Shown here in pieces: positions 55,030 to 64,000 of a stretch of DNA of 64,000 nucleotides. Origin of the DNA: Clostridia bacterium (lineage in GTDB: Bacteria; Bacillota; Clostridia; Oscillospirales; Acutalibacteraceae); assembly GCA_017409475.1 (NCBI GenBank), contig JAFQSP010000001.1:1-64000 (forward strand), read 5' to 3'. Under the pieces are notes generated by a model. That model was not told the origin of the DNA, did no database searches, and saw nothing but the letters and a program-made list of their open reading frames with translations. A program made the translations under genes and the position numbers. Position 1 is the stretch's first letter; each line of letters begins with the position of its first letter.

Positions 55030-56262
55030 TCAAAGATTTTCAACAAGCGATTTATCTATAAAGGCGATTTTGCCGCCTTTGATGGTTAACAAGCATTTAC
55101 CCATAACCTCACGTTTATCAAAGGGTGTGCTTCGCCCCATTGACAAAAATTCGTCGGGATTTACTGTGTATTTTTCGCTTAAATCCCATACGCAGAAGTC
55201 GTTGTCATTTATCGGCAACCCGAATCTCTTTCTCGGGTTAATGCTCATCAGTTCAATCAGTTTTTCGAGTGGAATAATTCCCGTCAATACAAGATCTGTA
55301 TAAAGCACCGAAAAGGCTGTTTCAAGTCCGACAACGCCCATTAAGCTTGATTTAAGCCCTTTTGATTTTTCTTCAGCGCTGTGAGGTGCGTGGTCGGTGG
55401 CAATCATATCAATTGTACCGTCGATTATGCCCTCAATCAACGCATTTCGGTCGGCCTTTGTCCTTATCGGCGGGTTCATTTTAAATCGTCCGTCATCCTC
55501 TAACATACTATCGTCAAAAACGAGGTAGTGGGGAGCCGTTTCGCAGGTGATGTTAACCCCATCAGCCTTAGCCTTTCGAATAAGGTCAACGCTTTCCTTG
55601 GTTGAAATGTGGCAAACGTGATATTTACATCCCGTTTTCTTTACAAGCTCGATGTCGCGCTTTATCTGGCCCCATTCGCTCTCGCTGCAAATTCCTTTGT
55701 GACCGTTTTTTGCCGCGTATTCACCGTCATGGATGTATCCGCCATTCAGAAGCTTGTTTATTTCACAATGGGCGACAATCGGTTTTCCGAGCTCCTTTGC
55801 CTTAATCATGGCGGCTTTCATCATTTCGTCCGATTGAACTCCGCGTCCATCATCGGAAAAACCGATTACAAAATCAGCTATATTTTTCATATCCGAAAGT
55901 GATTCACCCATTTGCCCTTTTGTGATTGAGCCGTAGGGATGAACGCCGATAACCGCGTCTTTTTTTATCGCATCGAGCTGAATATCGAGATTGTTCATGC
56001 TGTCGGGTACCGGCTTTAAGTTCGGCATACTGCAAATTTCGGTATATCCGCCGTGAGCAGCGGCAAGTGTACCGGTTTTTACCGTTTCTTTATAAATAAA
56101 ACCCGGCTCGCGAAGATGTACGTGGACATCAACAAAGCCGGTAAAGACAGAGCAGGTATCAAGTTTATTAAAAAAAGCGGCATTTTCACCGACAGAATAT
56201 CCGTCAGCTGAAAGTGCTGCTTTTATAATTGCAATTTTTTCGTTTGAAAGTGAAAAACTCAT
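55030..56262 (-). CDS. pyrC: Dihydroorotase
   Basis: The 410-residue amidohydrolase has the metal motif DVHVHLREPG (45-54), GVHPYGSITKG, AHCEINKLL and IATDHAPHS. It closes N-carbamoyl-aspartate to dihydroorotate. First gene of the pyr operon, preceded by AAAGGAGC, a structured leader and a promoter at 56418-56446. Confidence 0.95.
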   Translation of the reverse strand: MSFSLSNEKIAIIKAALSADGYSVGENAAFFNKLDTCSVFTGFVDVHVHLREPGFIYKETVKTGTLAAAHGGYTEICSMPNLKPVPDSMNNLDIQLDAIKKDAVIGVHPYGSITKGQMGESLSDMKNIADFVIGFSDDGRGVQSDEMMKAAMIKAKELGKPIVAHCEINKLLNGGYIHDGEYAAKNGHKGICSESEWGQIKRDIELVKKTGCKYHVCHISTKESVDLIRKAKADGVNITCETAPHYLVFDDSMLEDDGRFKMNPPIRTKADRNALIEGIIDGTIDMIATDHAPHSAEEKSKGLKSSLMGVVGLETAFSVLYTDLVLTGIIPLEKLIELMSINPRKRFGLPINDNDFCVWDLSEKYTVNPDEFLSMGRSTPFDKREVMGKCLLTIKGGKIAFIDKSLVENL

Positions 56263-56286
56263 GTTAGCTCCTTTTGTATAAATAAT

Positions 56287-56395
56287 GCCTGCCGCAAATT
56301 TACGGCAGGCAAAATATACAGTGAAAGATATATGCGTGTGCGGCCACTCGCATATACGGTAAACTCTATTTTTTCTTGCCGATATCTCTGTATCG
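56287..56395 (-). promoter_or_regulatory. Structured leader of the pyr operon
   Basis: Three hairpins follow the promoter on the minus strand. They are CGATA-CAGAGA-TATCG (56380-56395), TATATGCG/CGCATATA (56329-56336 with 56349-56356), and GCCTGCCG...CGGCAGGC (56287-56310) about 20 nt before the ribosome site. The first loop CAGAGA equals the loop core of the PyrR-binding hairpin (CCAGAGAGG) but the stem bases differ. The last hairpin lacks a proper U-run. Regulation by attenuation is plausible but unproven. Confidence 0.45.
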
Positions 56396-56417
56396 AATTA
56401 AAGAAATTATTTCTATT

Positions 56418-56446
56418 ATAATACCACCTTGCACCTTTAATGTCAA
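56418..56446 (-). promoter_or_regulatory. Promoter of the pyr operon
   Basis: Minus-strand -35 TTGACA, 17-base spacer, -10 TATTAT. It lies between purL and pyrC, giving a leader of about 150 nt. Confidence 0.8.
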
Positions 56447-56470
56447 GCACAATAAGTAATATTTATAATA

Positions 56471-59400
56471 TTATTTATAGTATTTTACTGCTGATTCAAA
56501 GAGCTTCATGTCATAGTTGCCTTCAACGTTTTTGTAAAGGCCGTTTCCGATACGCTCCGAGTGACCCATTTTACCGATAACTCTTCCATCCGGTGAGAGA
56601 ATACCCTCAATTGCCCACATTGAGTTGTTGGGGTTAAAGTGGATGTCATCGGTTGCCTTTCCGTCGAGGTCAACGTACTGGGTTGCGATTTGTCCGTTGG
56701 CAGCGAGCGTTGCGAGTGTCTTTTCATCGGCGATGAAGCGACCTTCACCGTGAGAAATCGGCACGTTATAAATGTCGCCTACCTTTGTACCGGTGAGCCA
56801 GGGGGAATTGTTTGAAGCAACGCGGGTTGCGACAATTCGTGACTGGTGACGTCCGATTGTGTTAAAGGTAAGGGTGGGACAGTTTTCGTCGGTGTCGATA
56901 ATCTTTCCATAGGGGACAAGACCGAGCTTAACAAGCGCCTGGAATCCGTTACAAATACCGCACATAAGTCCGTCACGCTTTTCGAGAAGGTTGGTTACCT
57001 CCTCCTTGATGACACCGTTGCGGAAGAATGCGGTAATAAACTTACCTGAGCCGTCGGGCTCGTCACCGCCGGAGAATCCACCTGGGATAAAGATAATCTG
57101 CGACTGCTTAACCTTGTCGGCGAATTGCTCAACGCTGCGTGCAATTCCGTCGGCAGTAAGGTTGTTGATAACGAATATTTCGGCTTCTGCACCGGCGTCG
57201 GTGACAGCCTTTGCCGAATCGTATTCACAGTTTGTACCCGGGAAAACAGGGATAAGTACGCGAGGCTTTGCAACCTTAATAGCGGGGGCTGAAACCTTAC
57301 CGTCGGTGTAAGAAATTGTAGCAATTTCCTTATTTTCGCTCGGCAGGTTGCAGCTGTAAACGCTTTCGAGCTTGTCCTCGTATACCTTTTGAAGCTCGTC
57401 GAGCGAAATAGCCTCATTTCCGAGCGAAATTACGCCGTCATCGGTAACGTAGCCGAGGGTAGCGTCCATATAATCGTCGCTGTTAACTTCGAGTACGAAT
57501 GAGCAGTAATCGTAATCGAAAATATCGTCGAGTTTTGTACCGTTTTCGTACTTGAATCCGAGCTTGTTACCGATACACATCTTAAAGATAGCCTCTGCGA
57601 TACCGCCCATACAGGGAGTGTAGCAGGCAACCGCTTTTTTGTCACGCATGAGTGTTGTAACGGTTGTAAAGAGGTTAAGGAGCGATTCGGTAATCGGTAA
57701 TCCGTTTTTGTCAAGTTCGGGACGGAGTACGATAACTCTGTTGCCGGCCTTTTTGAATTCGGGGGATACGATATTCTGAATCTTATCGGTTGTGACGGCA
57801 AAGGAAACAAGTGTAGGCGGAACGTCTAATTTTTCAAACGAGCCGCTCATTGAGTCCTTTCCGCCGATTGCGCCGATGCCAAGCTCCTTCTGCGCCTTGA
57901 ATGCGCCGAGAAGAGCTGCAAGCGGCTTGCCCCAGCGATGAGCATCCTTGTTCGGACGTTCAAAGTATTCCTGGAAGGTGAGATAAACGTCCTCAAACTT
58001 TGCGCCGGTAGCGACAAGCTTACATACCGATTCCAAAACGGCGGTATATGCGCCGTGATAGGGGCTCTTTTCAGTGATAAAGGGGTTGTATCCCCAGGCC
58101 ATCAGTGAGCAATCGTCGGTATGAGCCTTTTCCATCGAAATTTTCTGAACCATCGCCTGAATAGGTGTCTGCTGATACTTTCCGCCGAAGGGCATGAGTA
58201 CGGTTCCTGCGCCGATGGTCGAGTCAAAGCGCTCGGAAAGTCCGCGCTTTGAGCAAATATTGAGGTCGTCAACAAGCTTTTTGTACTCGCTTGTAAAGTT
58301 GCTTCCAACCTCTCTCTTATATTCCTGCGGCTTTGTAACCGCGATGTCAATGTGCTTTTGAGCGCCGTTTGAGTTAAGGAATTCGCGGCTGAGGTCGACA
58401 ATCTGCTTTCCGTTCCATGTCATTGTAAGACGTGGGTCAGCCTTAACAGTGGCTACTACGGTTGCTTCGAGGTTTTCGCTGTTTGCCAGCTCGATAAAGC
58501 GGTCAACATCCTCTTTTGCAACAACAACAGCCATTCTTTCCTGCGATTCGCTGATTGCAAGCTCGGTGCCGTCGAGTCCGTCATACTTTTTCGGTACGGC
58601 GTTGAGGTCGATATTCAGTCCGTCGGCAAGCTCGCCGATAGCAACCGAAACACCGCCTGCACCAAAGTCGTTGCAACGCTTAATCATGCGGCTTGCTTCA
58701 TAGTTTCTGAAAAGGCGCTGTAACTTGCGTTCTTCGGGAGCGTTACCCTTCTGAACTTCTGCGCCACAGCTTTCGAGTGACTGTAATGTATGCGATTTTG
58801 ACGAGCCTGTAGCACCGCCGCAGCCATCGCGTCCTGTACGACCGCCGAGGAGAATTACAACGTCGCTGTCTTCGGGACGTTCACGGCGAACGTTCTTTTC
58901 GGGAGCGGCAGCAATAACTGCACCGATTTCCATTCTTTTTGCGGCATAGCCGTCGTGATAAATTTCGTCAACGATACCGGTAGCAAGACCAATCTGGTTT
59001 CCGTATGAGGAATAGCCGGCAGCAGCGGTAGTAACAATTTTGCGCTGGGGAAGCTTACCTTCCATGGTTTCGCTTACGGGCTTAAGCGGGTCGGCGGCGC
59101 CGGTAACACGCATAGCACCGTAAACGTAGCTTCGTCCCGAAAGGGGGTCGCGGATAGCGCCGCCTATACAGGTAGCGGCACCGCCAAAGGGCTCGATTTC
59201 GGTCGGGTGATTGTGTGTTTCGTTCTTGAAAAGGAGGAGCCACGGCTCTTTTTTACCGTCGGCTTCAACCTCGATTTTAACTGTACAAGCGTTGATTTCT
59301 TCCGATTCGTCGAGCTTGTCGAGCTTTCCGATGCTTCGGAGGTATTTTGCGGCCAAAGTACCGATATCCATGAGGTTAATCGGCTTTGTGCGACCGAGCT

Positions 59401-60160
59401 GTTTTCTTGTTTCGATATAGTCGTCATATGCCTCTTGAAGCAGCTTATCCTCAAAGGAAACGCTGTCAATGGTGGTGAGGAAGGTGGTATGACGGCAGTG
59501 GTCCGACCAATATGTATCAATCATGCGGATTTCGGTGATGGTCGGGTCGCGCTGTTCGCTGATAAAGTAATTCTGACAAAAGGCGATATCGTCCTCATCC
59601 ATAGCAAGACCGTAATTCTTGACAAAATCGGCGAGTTCACTCTTTGTCAGCTTGCAGAAGCCATCGAGTGTCTCTACCGAGTCGGGAATTTCGTACTCGG
59701 CCTGTAATGTTTCAAAGGTGTCAAGTGTTGCCTGACGTGATTCAACGGGGTTAATTACATACTTTTTAATTTCGGCAATTTCGGTTTCGCTGATTTTTCC
59801 GTAAAGCATATAAACCTTTGCCGTGCGAACGGTCGGACGTTCACCCTGCGAGATAATTTGAATACACTGAGCGGCTGAATCGGCTCTCTGGTCAAACTGA
59901 CCGGGTAAGAACTCAACGGCAAAAACTACGTCACCGTCAAGGTCAATTTCGTCGCTGATAATGTCGAGCTGGGGTTCGGAAAATACGGTGCCTTTTGCGT
60001 AATCAAACAGCTCCTTGTCAATATTTTCGACGTCGTAGCGGTTGATTATGCGAAGGTCGGAAACTCCGTTAATCTGAAGAAGTCCTCTAATATCGGCAAG
60101 AAGGGCAGCTGCTTCATTAGCAAGCTCCTTTTTCTTTTCGACGTATATGCGATAAACCAT
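56471..60160 (-). CDS. purL: Phosphoribosylformylglycinamidine synthase, single-chain
   Basis: The 1229-residue large-type FGAM synthase contains the PurS-like N-terminal region, two AIRS-like halves (TIGAGTVLMPFGGKY; GGAATCIGGAIRDPLSGRS) and a C-terminal glutaminase domain (RVLIPVFPGTNCEYDSAKA) with the nucleophile Cys in MCGICNGFQ. It makes FGAM from FGAR, glutamine and ATP. The one-chain form replaces separate PurS, PurQ and PurL. It is the last gene of the purine run; no clear terminator is seen before the pyr promoter. Confidence 0.97.
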   Translation of the reverse strand: MVYRIYVEKKKELANEAAALLADIRGLLQINGVSDLRIINRYDVENIDKELFDYAKGTVFSEPQLDIISDEIDLDGDVVFAVEFLPGQFDQRADSAAQCIQIISQGERPTVRTAKVYMLYGKISETEIAEIKKYVINPVESRQATLDTFETLQAEYEIPDSVETLDGFCKLTKSELADFVKNYGLAMDEDDIAFCQNYFISEQRDPTITEIRMIDTYWSDHCRHTTFLTTIDSVSFEDKLLQEAYDDYIETRKQLGRTKPINLMDIGTLAAKYLRSIGKLDKLDESEEINACTVKIEVEADGKKEPWLLLFKNETHNHPTEIEPFGGAATCIGGAIRDPLSGRSYVYGAMRVTGAADPLKPVSETMEGKLPQRKIVTTAAAGYSSYGNQIGLATGIVDEIYHDGYAAKRMEIGAVIAAAPEKNVRRERPEDSDVVILLGGRTGRDGCGGATGSSKSHTLQSLESCGAEVQKGNAPEERKLQRLFRNYEASRMIKRCNDFGAGGVSVAIGELADGLNIDLNAVPKKYDGLDGTELAISESQERMAVVVAKEDVDRFIELANSENLEATVVATVKADPRLTMTWNGKQIVDLSREFLNSNGAQKHIDIAVTKPQEYKREVGSNFTSEYKKLVDDLNICSKRGLSERFDSTIGAGTVLMPFGGKYQQTPIQAMVQKISMEKAHTDDCSLMAWGYNPFITEKSPYHGAYTAVLESVCKLVATGAKFEDVYLTFQEYFERPNKDAHRWGKPLAALLGAFKAQKELGIGAIGGKDSMSGSFEKLDVPPTLVSFAVTTDKIQNIVSPEFKKAGNRVIVLRPELDKNGLPITESLLNLFTTVTTLMRDKKAVACYTPCMGGIAEAIFKMCIGNKLGFKYENGTKLDDIFDYDYCSFVLEVNSDDYMDATLGYVTDDGVISLGNEAISLDELQKVYEDKLESVYSCNLPSENKEIATISYTDGKVSAPAIKVAKPRVLIPVFPGTNCEYDSAKAVTDAGAEAEIFVINNLTADGIARSVEQFADKVKQSQIIFIPGGFSGGDEPDGSGKFITAFFRNGVIKEEVTNLLEKRDGLMCGICNGFQALVKLGLVPYGKIIDTDENCPTLTFNTIGRHQSRIVATRVASNNSPWLTGTKVGDIYNVPISHGEGRFIADEKTLATLAANGQIATQYVDLDGKATDDIHFNPNNSMWAIEGILSPDGRVIGKMGHSERIGNGLYKNVEGNYDMKLFESAVKYYK

Positions 60161-61432
60161 TTATTTTTCCTCCTTTGCCGCGAGGGCTCTCTTTCCAATA
60201 TCGTTTCTGTAATATGCGTTGGCAAAATTTATGCTCTTTGCAACCGAATATGCCTTTTTGATAGCATTTTCGAGGTTGTCACCCACAGAAACTGCGCCCA
60301 GTACGCGACCACCTGCCGTAAGCAGCTTTCCGTTTTCGGTTTTTGCTCCTGCGATATAAATTTCGCCGTCAACATTTTCGGGAAGGGTAATTTCGAATCC
60401 CGATTCATATTTTTGCGGATAGCCGTCGGATGCCATAACAACACAGCATGCCGACTTGTCCGAGAATTTAACCATTTCGTTTGTGAGGGTGCCGTTGGTT
60501 GTTGCTACCATGATTTCAAAAAGGTCGCTTTCGAGCAGGGGAAGAACAACCTGAGTTTCAGGGTCGCCAAAGCGGCAGTTGTACTCAATTACCTTCGGTC
60601 CCTTTTCGGTCAGCATAAGTCCAAAATAGAGACAACCCTTGAAGATTCTACCTTCCTTTTCCATGGCGCGAATGGTCGGCAAAAAGATTGTTTCCATGCA
60701 AATATCGGCAATTTTGTCGGTATAGTAGGGGTTGGGTGCAATTGTGCCCATACCGCCGGTGTTGAGTCCTTCGTCGTTGTCCTTTGCGCGTTTGTGGTCC
60801 ATTGACGAAATCATTGGTACAACCGTCTTTCCATCGGTGAACGAAAGCACCGAAACCTCGGGACCGGTAAGGAATTCCTCGATGACAATGTTGTTTCCGC
60901 TGTTGCCGAAAACCTTGTCCTCCATGATTGACTTAACTGCCGAAACGGCTTCATCCCTTGTGGTTGCGATGATAACGCCCTTTCCAAGAGCAAGACCATC
61001 CGCCTTAATAACGGTGGGGATGGGAGCTGTTTCGAGATATTTAATCGCATCGTCAGCGTTGTCAAATACTTCGTATTCGGCGGTAGGAATGCCGTATTTT
61101 TTCATCAAATTTTTTGAAAAAACCTTGCTTCCTTCGATTATTGCCGCGTCGGCATTAGGACCGAAGCAGGGCACGCCTATTTTACCGAGAGCGTCAACCG
61201 CACCGAGTACAAGCGGGTCATCGGGAGCAACAACTGCATAGTCGATTCCGTTTTCCTTTGCGAAATTTACGATACCGTCAATGTCCTTTGCGCCGATATT
61301 GACACAGGTTGCGTCGAGAGAGATGCCGCCGTTTCCGGGTAAGGCAAAAATCTCGGTAACCTTGTCACTTTCCTTTAATTTTTTTATGATAGCGTGTTCA
61401 CGGCCACCGCCGCCAACAACTATTATTTTCAT
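60161..61432 (-). CDS. purD: Phosphoribosylamine-glycine ligase
   Basis: The 423-residue ATP-grasp enzyme has KIIVVGGGGREHAI, VIKADGLALGKGV, LNTGGMGTIAPNPYY and EYNCRFGDPETQ. It joins glycine to phosphoribosylamine to form GAR, the substrate of the PurN enzyme at the right edge. The stop abuts the purL start directly. Confidence 0.97.
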   Translation of the reverse strand: MKIIVVGGGGREHAIIKKLKESDKVTEIFALPGNGGISLDATCVNIGAKDIDGIVNFAKENGIDYAVVAPDDPLVLGAVDALGKIGVPCFGPNADAAIIEGSKVFSKNLMKKYGIPTAEYEVFDNADDAIKYLETAPIPTVIKADGLALGKGVIIATTRDEAVSAVKSIMEDKVFGNSGNNIVIEEFLTGPEVSVLSFTDGKTVVPMISSMDHKRAKDNDEGLNTGGMGTIAPNPYYTDKIADICMETIFLPTIRAMEKEGRIFKGCLYFGLMLTEKGPKVIEYNCRFGDPETQVVLPLLESDLFEIMVATTNGTLTNEMVKFSDKSACCVVMASDGYPQKYESGFEITLPENVDGEIYIAGAKTENGKLLTAGGRVLGAVSVGDNLENAIKKAYSVAKSINFANAYYRNDIGKRALAAKEEK

Positions 61433-61460
61433 ATCAAAAACACCCTTAAATTATATTGTA

Positions 61461-62642
61461 TTAGTGGTGGAAGAGTCGCATTCCGGTAAATGCCATAACC
61501 ATACCGTACTTGTTACAGGTTTCGATAACCTGGTCATCTCTTATTGAGCCACCCGGTTCAGCAATATAGCTTACGCCGCTCTTAAATGCTCTTTCGATAT
61601 TGTCGCCAAAGGGGAAGAATGCGTCAGAGCCGAGAGCAACACCGGTGATCTTGCTGAGATATTCGCGAGCTTCTTCATCGGTAAGGGGTTCGGGCTTTGT
61701 TGTGAAGTATTTTTCCCAGTTTCCATCGGCGCAAACGTCCTCTTCATTCTTGTTGATATAGCCGTCGATAACGTTATCTCTGTCGGGACGTCTGATATCG
61801 CTGCGGAAGGGGAGGTTAAGCACCTTTTCGTGCTGACGGAGGAACCAAGTGTCAGCCTTTGAGCCTGCGAGACGGGTGCAGTGAATACGTGACTGCTGAC
61901 CGGCACCAACGCCGATAGCCTGACCGTCAACGGCATAGCATACCGAGTTTGACTGGGTGTATTTTAATGTAATAAGAGCGATGATAAGGTCGCGCTTAGC
62001 TTCGTCGGTGAAGCTTTTGTTATCGGTAACGATGTTTTCGAGGAGGGCTTCGTTGATTTCGAAGTTGTTTCTACCCTGTTCGAAGGTGATACCGAATACC
62101 TGCTTACGTTCGATAACCTCGGGAACATAGTTCGGGTCGATTTCGATGATGTTGTAGTTACCGTTTCTCTTTGATTTGAGGATTTCGAGAGCTTCGGGCT
62201 CGTATCCGGGAGCGATAACACCGTCCGAAACCTCGCGCTTGATGAGGTTAGCGGTTGTAACGTCGCAAACATCGGAAAGAGCAACAAAGTCGCCGAATGA
62301 GCACATACGGTCGGTGCCTCTTGCTCTTGCATAAGCGCAGGCAAGGGGAGAATCGTCGAGCTCGGGAACGTCGTCAACGAAGCAGGCTTTTTTAAGTGTG
62401 TCGTTAAGCTTTATACCAACAGCGGCAGAGGTCGGGCTAACGTGCTTGAATGAAGCGGCGGCAGGAAGACCGAGTGCCTTTTTGATTTCGCTTACGAGCT
62501 GCCAAGCGTTGAATGCGTCCATAAAGTTGATATATCCGGGCTTGCCACAGAGGATTGTAATGGGCAATTCGCCGTTTTCCATATAAATTCTGGAGGGCTT
62601 CTGGTTAGGGTTACAGCCGTATTTGAGTTCGAGTTCTGTCAT
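61461..62642 (-). CDS. purH: AICAR formyltransferase, stand-alone (PurH C-terminal type)
   Basis: The 393-residue protein corresponds only to the transformylase part of PurH. LKYGCNPNQKPSRIY begins the domain, and the catalytic Lys66-His67 lies in FKHVSPTSAAVGI; RIHCTRLAG, LRQHEKVLNL and DAFFPFGDNIERA follow. It formylates AICAR to FAICAR using 10-formyl-THF. The MGS-like IMP cyclohydrolase domain that normally precedes it is absent, and a separate PurO gene lies 14 bases upstream in the operon. Confidence 0.93.
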   Translation of the reverse strand: MTELELKYGCNPNQKPSRIYMENGELPITILCGKPGYINFMDAFNAWQLVSEIKKALGLPAAASFKHVSPTSAAVGIKLNDTLKKACFVDDVPELDDSPLACAYARARGTDRMCSFGDFVALSDVCDVTTANLIKREVSDGVIAPGYEPEALEILKSKRNGNYNIIEIDPNYVPEVIERKQVFGITFEQGRNNFEINEALLENIVTDNKSFTDEAKRDLIIALITLKYTQSNSVCYAVDGQAIGVGAGQQSRIHCTRLAGSKADTWFLRQHEKVLNLPFRSDIRRPDRDNVIDGYINKNEEDVCADGNWEKYFTTKPEPLTDEEAREYLSKITGVALGSDAFFPFGDNIERAFKSGVSYIAEPGGSIRDDQVIETCNKYGMVMAFTGMRLFHH

Positions 62643-62656
62643 TGTTTTTTCTCTCC

Positions 62657-63373
62657 TTATACGTTCTTGTTAACTATTCTTGTTTCGTATTCGCCGGTTG
62701 CCAAATCAATATATCTGACAAAAAGTGAAACCTTGTTATCCTCGTTGAGATTTGTCCAAAGGATATCGGTTAATGTATCAATATCTGTATCGGGGAGCTC
62801 AAGTGTTTTTGGCTCTCCCTCAAAGCTGGGAAGAGGATTTCCGTCGCACTTGTAGGTATGGATGAATTTCGCCTTTCCGGCAATCGGATTTGAGTATGCA
62901 TAGGTATATCTCTGGCAGGAGGAATCGTCTCCGTCAGCCGATTTGAGAATTGACATAGCATAGTTCATGTCGCCGTTTTCGAGGTGGATGATACCCGAAA
63001 TACGCGGTGTGAAGTTGGGCTTATCGTCCTCAAATTCACGGGTGCGAAGCGCCTGTTCAAAGGTCATCTGCTTGTCCATGAGGTCATAGATTGTATCGGT
63101 CTGGTCACCATTGGTAACAATTGTTTTGTTACCCAAAACGCGTACCGGAGCATAAATAATGAGATGGGGGTCAACCATTTTTGATTCGTCAAATGCCTGA
63201 GTTCTGATACCTTCGCCGTCCTCTACAAATACGCGGTTGCGGCTGTTTTCACTGCGACCCATGATAAAATATGCGGTTACAGCCTTCTTTCCGTCTGCGC
63301 TTTTTCCGATGATAATTCCTCTGCCGTGATAGGCGAGGGAATTAAGCTCGTTTTCAAGTGTCTTAATTTCCAT
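62657..63373 (-). CDS. purO: PurO-like IMP cyclohydrolase
   Basis: The 238-residue protein matches the IMP cyclohydrolase family first known from archaea: YHGRGIIIGKSADGKK, AYFIMGRSENSRNRVFVE and YAPVRVLGNKTIVTNGDQTD. It closes the ring of FAICAR to give IMP. Its position directly before the stand-alone formyltransferase gene fits the pair replacing bifunctional PurH. TTGGAGG precedes the start. Confidence 0.9.
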   Translation of the reverse strand: MEIKTLENELNSLAYHGRGIIIGKSADGKKAVTAYFIMGRSENSRNRVFVEDGEGIRTQAFDESKMVDPHLIIYAPVRVLGNKTIVTNGDQTDTIYDLMDKQMTFEQALRTREFEDDKPNFTPRISGIIHLENGDMNYAMSILKSADGDDSSCQRYTYAYSNPIAGKAKFIHTYKCDGNPLPSFEGEPKTLELPDTDIDTLTDILWTNLNEDNKVSLFVRYIDLATGEYETRIVNKNV

Positions 63374-63390
63374 ACCAAAAAGCCTCCAAT

Positions 63391-64000
63391 TTATTTAATA
63401 TATGTTCTATTATTTTCTACAATAATTTTACCGTCACAAAGGAGCTGAACGGCTTTCGGCAGAATTTTCCATTCTGCCTCCTGCATAATGCGGAGCTGAA
63501 GCGTTTCGGGCGTGTCGTCGTCGAGCACCTCAACCGCCTTTTGTAAAATAATTGGTCCTGCGTCACATTCGGCAGTTACAAAATGAACGGTAGCGCCCGA
63601 AACCTTTACGCCCTTTTTAAGTGCCTCCTCGTGAACGTGAAGCCCGTAATATCCCTTTCCGCAGAAGGAGGGGATAAGCGCAGGATGAACGTTAACCATC
63701 CTGTTCTCAAATGCGTCACAAACGTTTTCGTCGAGAATGGTCATGAATCCCGCATATACCACAATGTCGGCTTTTTCCTCAATCAAGGCATCACGCATAG
63801 CGATACTGTATGAGGCAATATTGTCATAATTCTTGCGAACGAGTATGCGGGTTTTTATTCCGTTTTCTGCCGCACGGGTGAGTGCATAAGCATCCTCTTT
63901 TGACGAGATTACACAGCTGATTTTACCGCAGCCGAGTCCTCCTCGTTTTTCGGCATCGATCAGCGCCTGCAAATTCGTTCCGCCGCCCGAAACGAGCACT
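63391..64000 (-). CDS. purN: Phosphoribosylglycinamide formyltransferase, 5' end outside the window
   Basis: About 203 residues are visible, lacking only the first few. The reading begins VLVSGGGTNLQALIDA, the usual start region of PurN. The catalytic segment VNVHPALIPSFCGKG and the folate-site Asp in TAECDAGPIILQKAVEV are present. It formylates GAR with 10-formyl-THF. First visible gene of the purine run, 17 bases before purO. Confidence 0.93.
   Translation of the reverse strand, partial: VLVSGGGTNLQALIDAEKRGGLGCGKISCVISSKEDAYALTRAAENGIKTRILVRKNYDNIASYSIAMRDALIEEKADIVVYAGFMTILDENVCDAFENRMVNVHPALIPSFCGKGYYGLHVHEEALKKGVKVSGATVHFVTAECDAGPIILQKAVEVLDDDTPETLQLRIMQEAEWKILPKAVQLLCDGKIIVENNRTYIK

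Noticed and set aside
56259-56450. 63-codon leader frame before pyrC as a real protein
   Set aside because: No ribosome site precedes it and it runs through three hairpins; a regulatory leader peptide cannot be excluded but is unsupported.

Overview
The window reads as a chromosomal segment of a low-to-moderate-GC Firmicute, most likely a gut clostridium of the Oscillospiraceae/Ruminococcaceae type. The basis is the combination of type III glutamine synthetase, DUF5685 beside a J-domain protein, a domain-permuted GH3 enzyme, archaeal-type PurO with a stand-alone AICAR formyltransferase, consensus sigma-A promoters and AT-rich intergenic DNA. No species is claimed.

Layout. 1-1860 is mobile-element debris: the 3' half of a tRNA-Pro (an integration scar), two terminators, and a ParB fragment joined to a frameshifted, N-terminally deleted serine recombinase. 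1907-15604 is almost entirely minus strand: xth with a YgjP-like peptidase, a zinc-ribbon membrane protein behind a long structured leader with a built-in terminator, then a tightly packed run (reductase, two small membrane proteins, DUF1893, uvrB, uvrA, DUF5685, J-protein, glnN).

16136-36250 is a 19-gene plus-strand surface-glycan operon of Wzx/Wzy type with one good promoter at its head and one strong terminator at its end. It opens with a PglE/PglC/PglD-like bacillosamine module. It then carries an aldolase and hydroxyacid-dehydrogenase pair, six glycosyltransferases, an acyltransferase, a polymerase, a flippase, a LicD protein and a second nucleotidyltransferase-fold protein. It closes with capE-capF-capG for UDP-L-FucNAc. 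TcdA and a PopT-like DUF368 undecaprenyl-phosphate transporter follow on the opposite strand.

37986-47428 is an accessory stretch: a permuted GH3 glycosidase, a membrane-anchored Mrr-like nuclease, tRNA-Leu(TAA), a small membrane-protein gene lying between two look-alike palindromic terminator elements, a lipoprotein, a CapA-family protein, a ribbon-helix-helix gene divergent from two micro-ORFs, and a secreted NucA-like nuclease.

47472-56262 is a minus-strand pyrimidine operon (pyrC-carB-pyrK-pyrD-pyrF-pyrE-pyrB-pyrI, without carA) with its own promoter and structured leader. 56471 to the right edge is the end of a purine cluster (purN-purO-purH-purD-purL, minus strand). Together these two blocks cover most of UMP synthesis and the late and middle steps of IMP synthesis.
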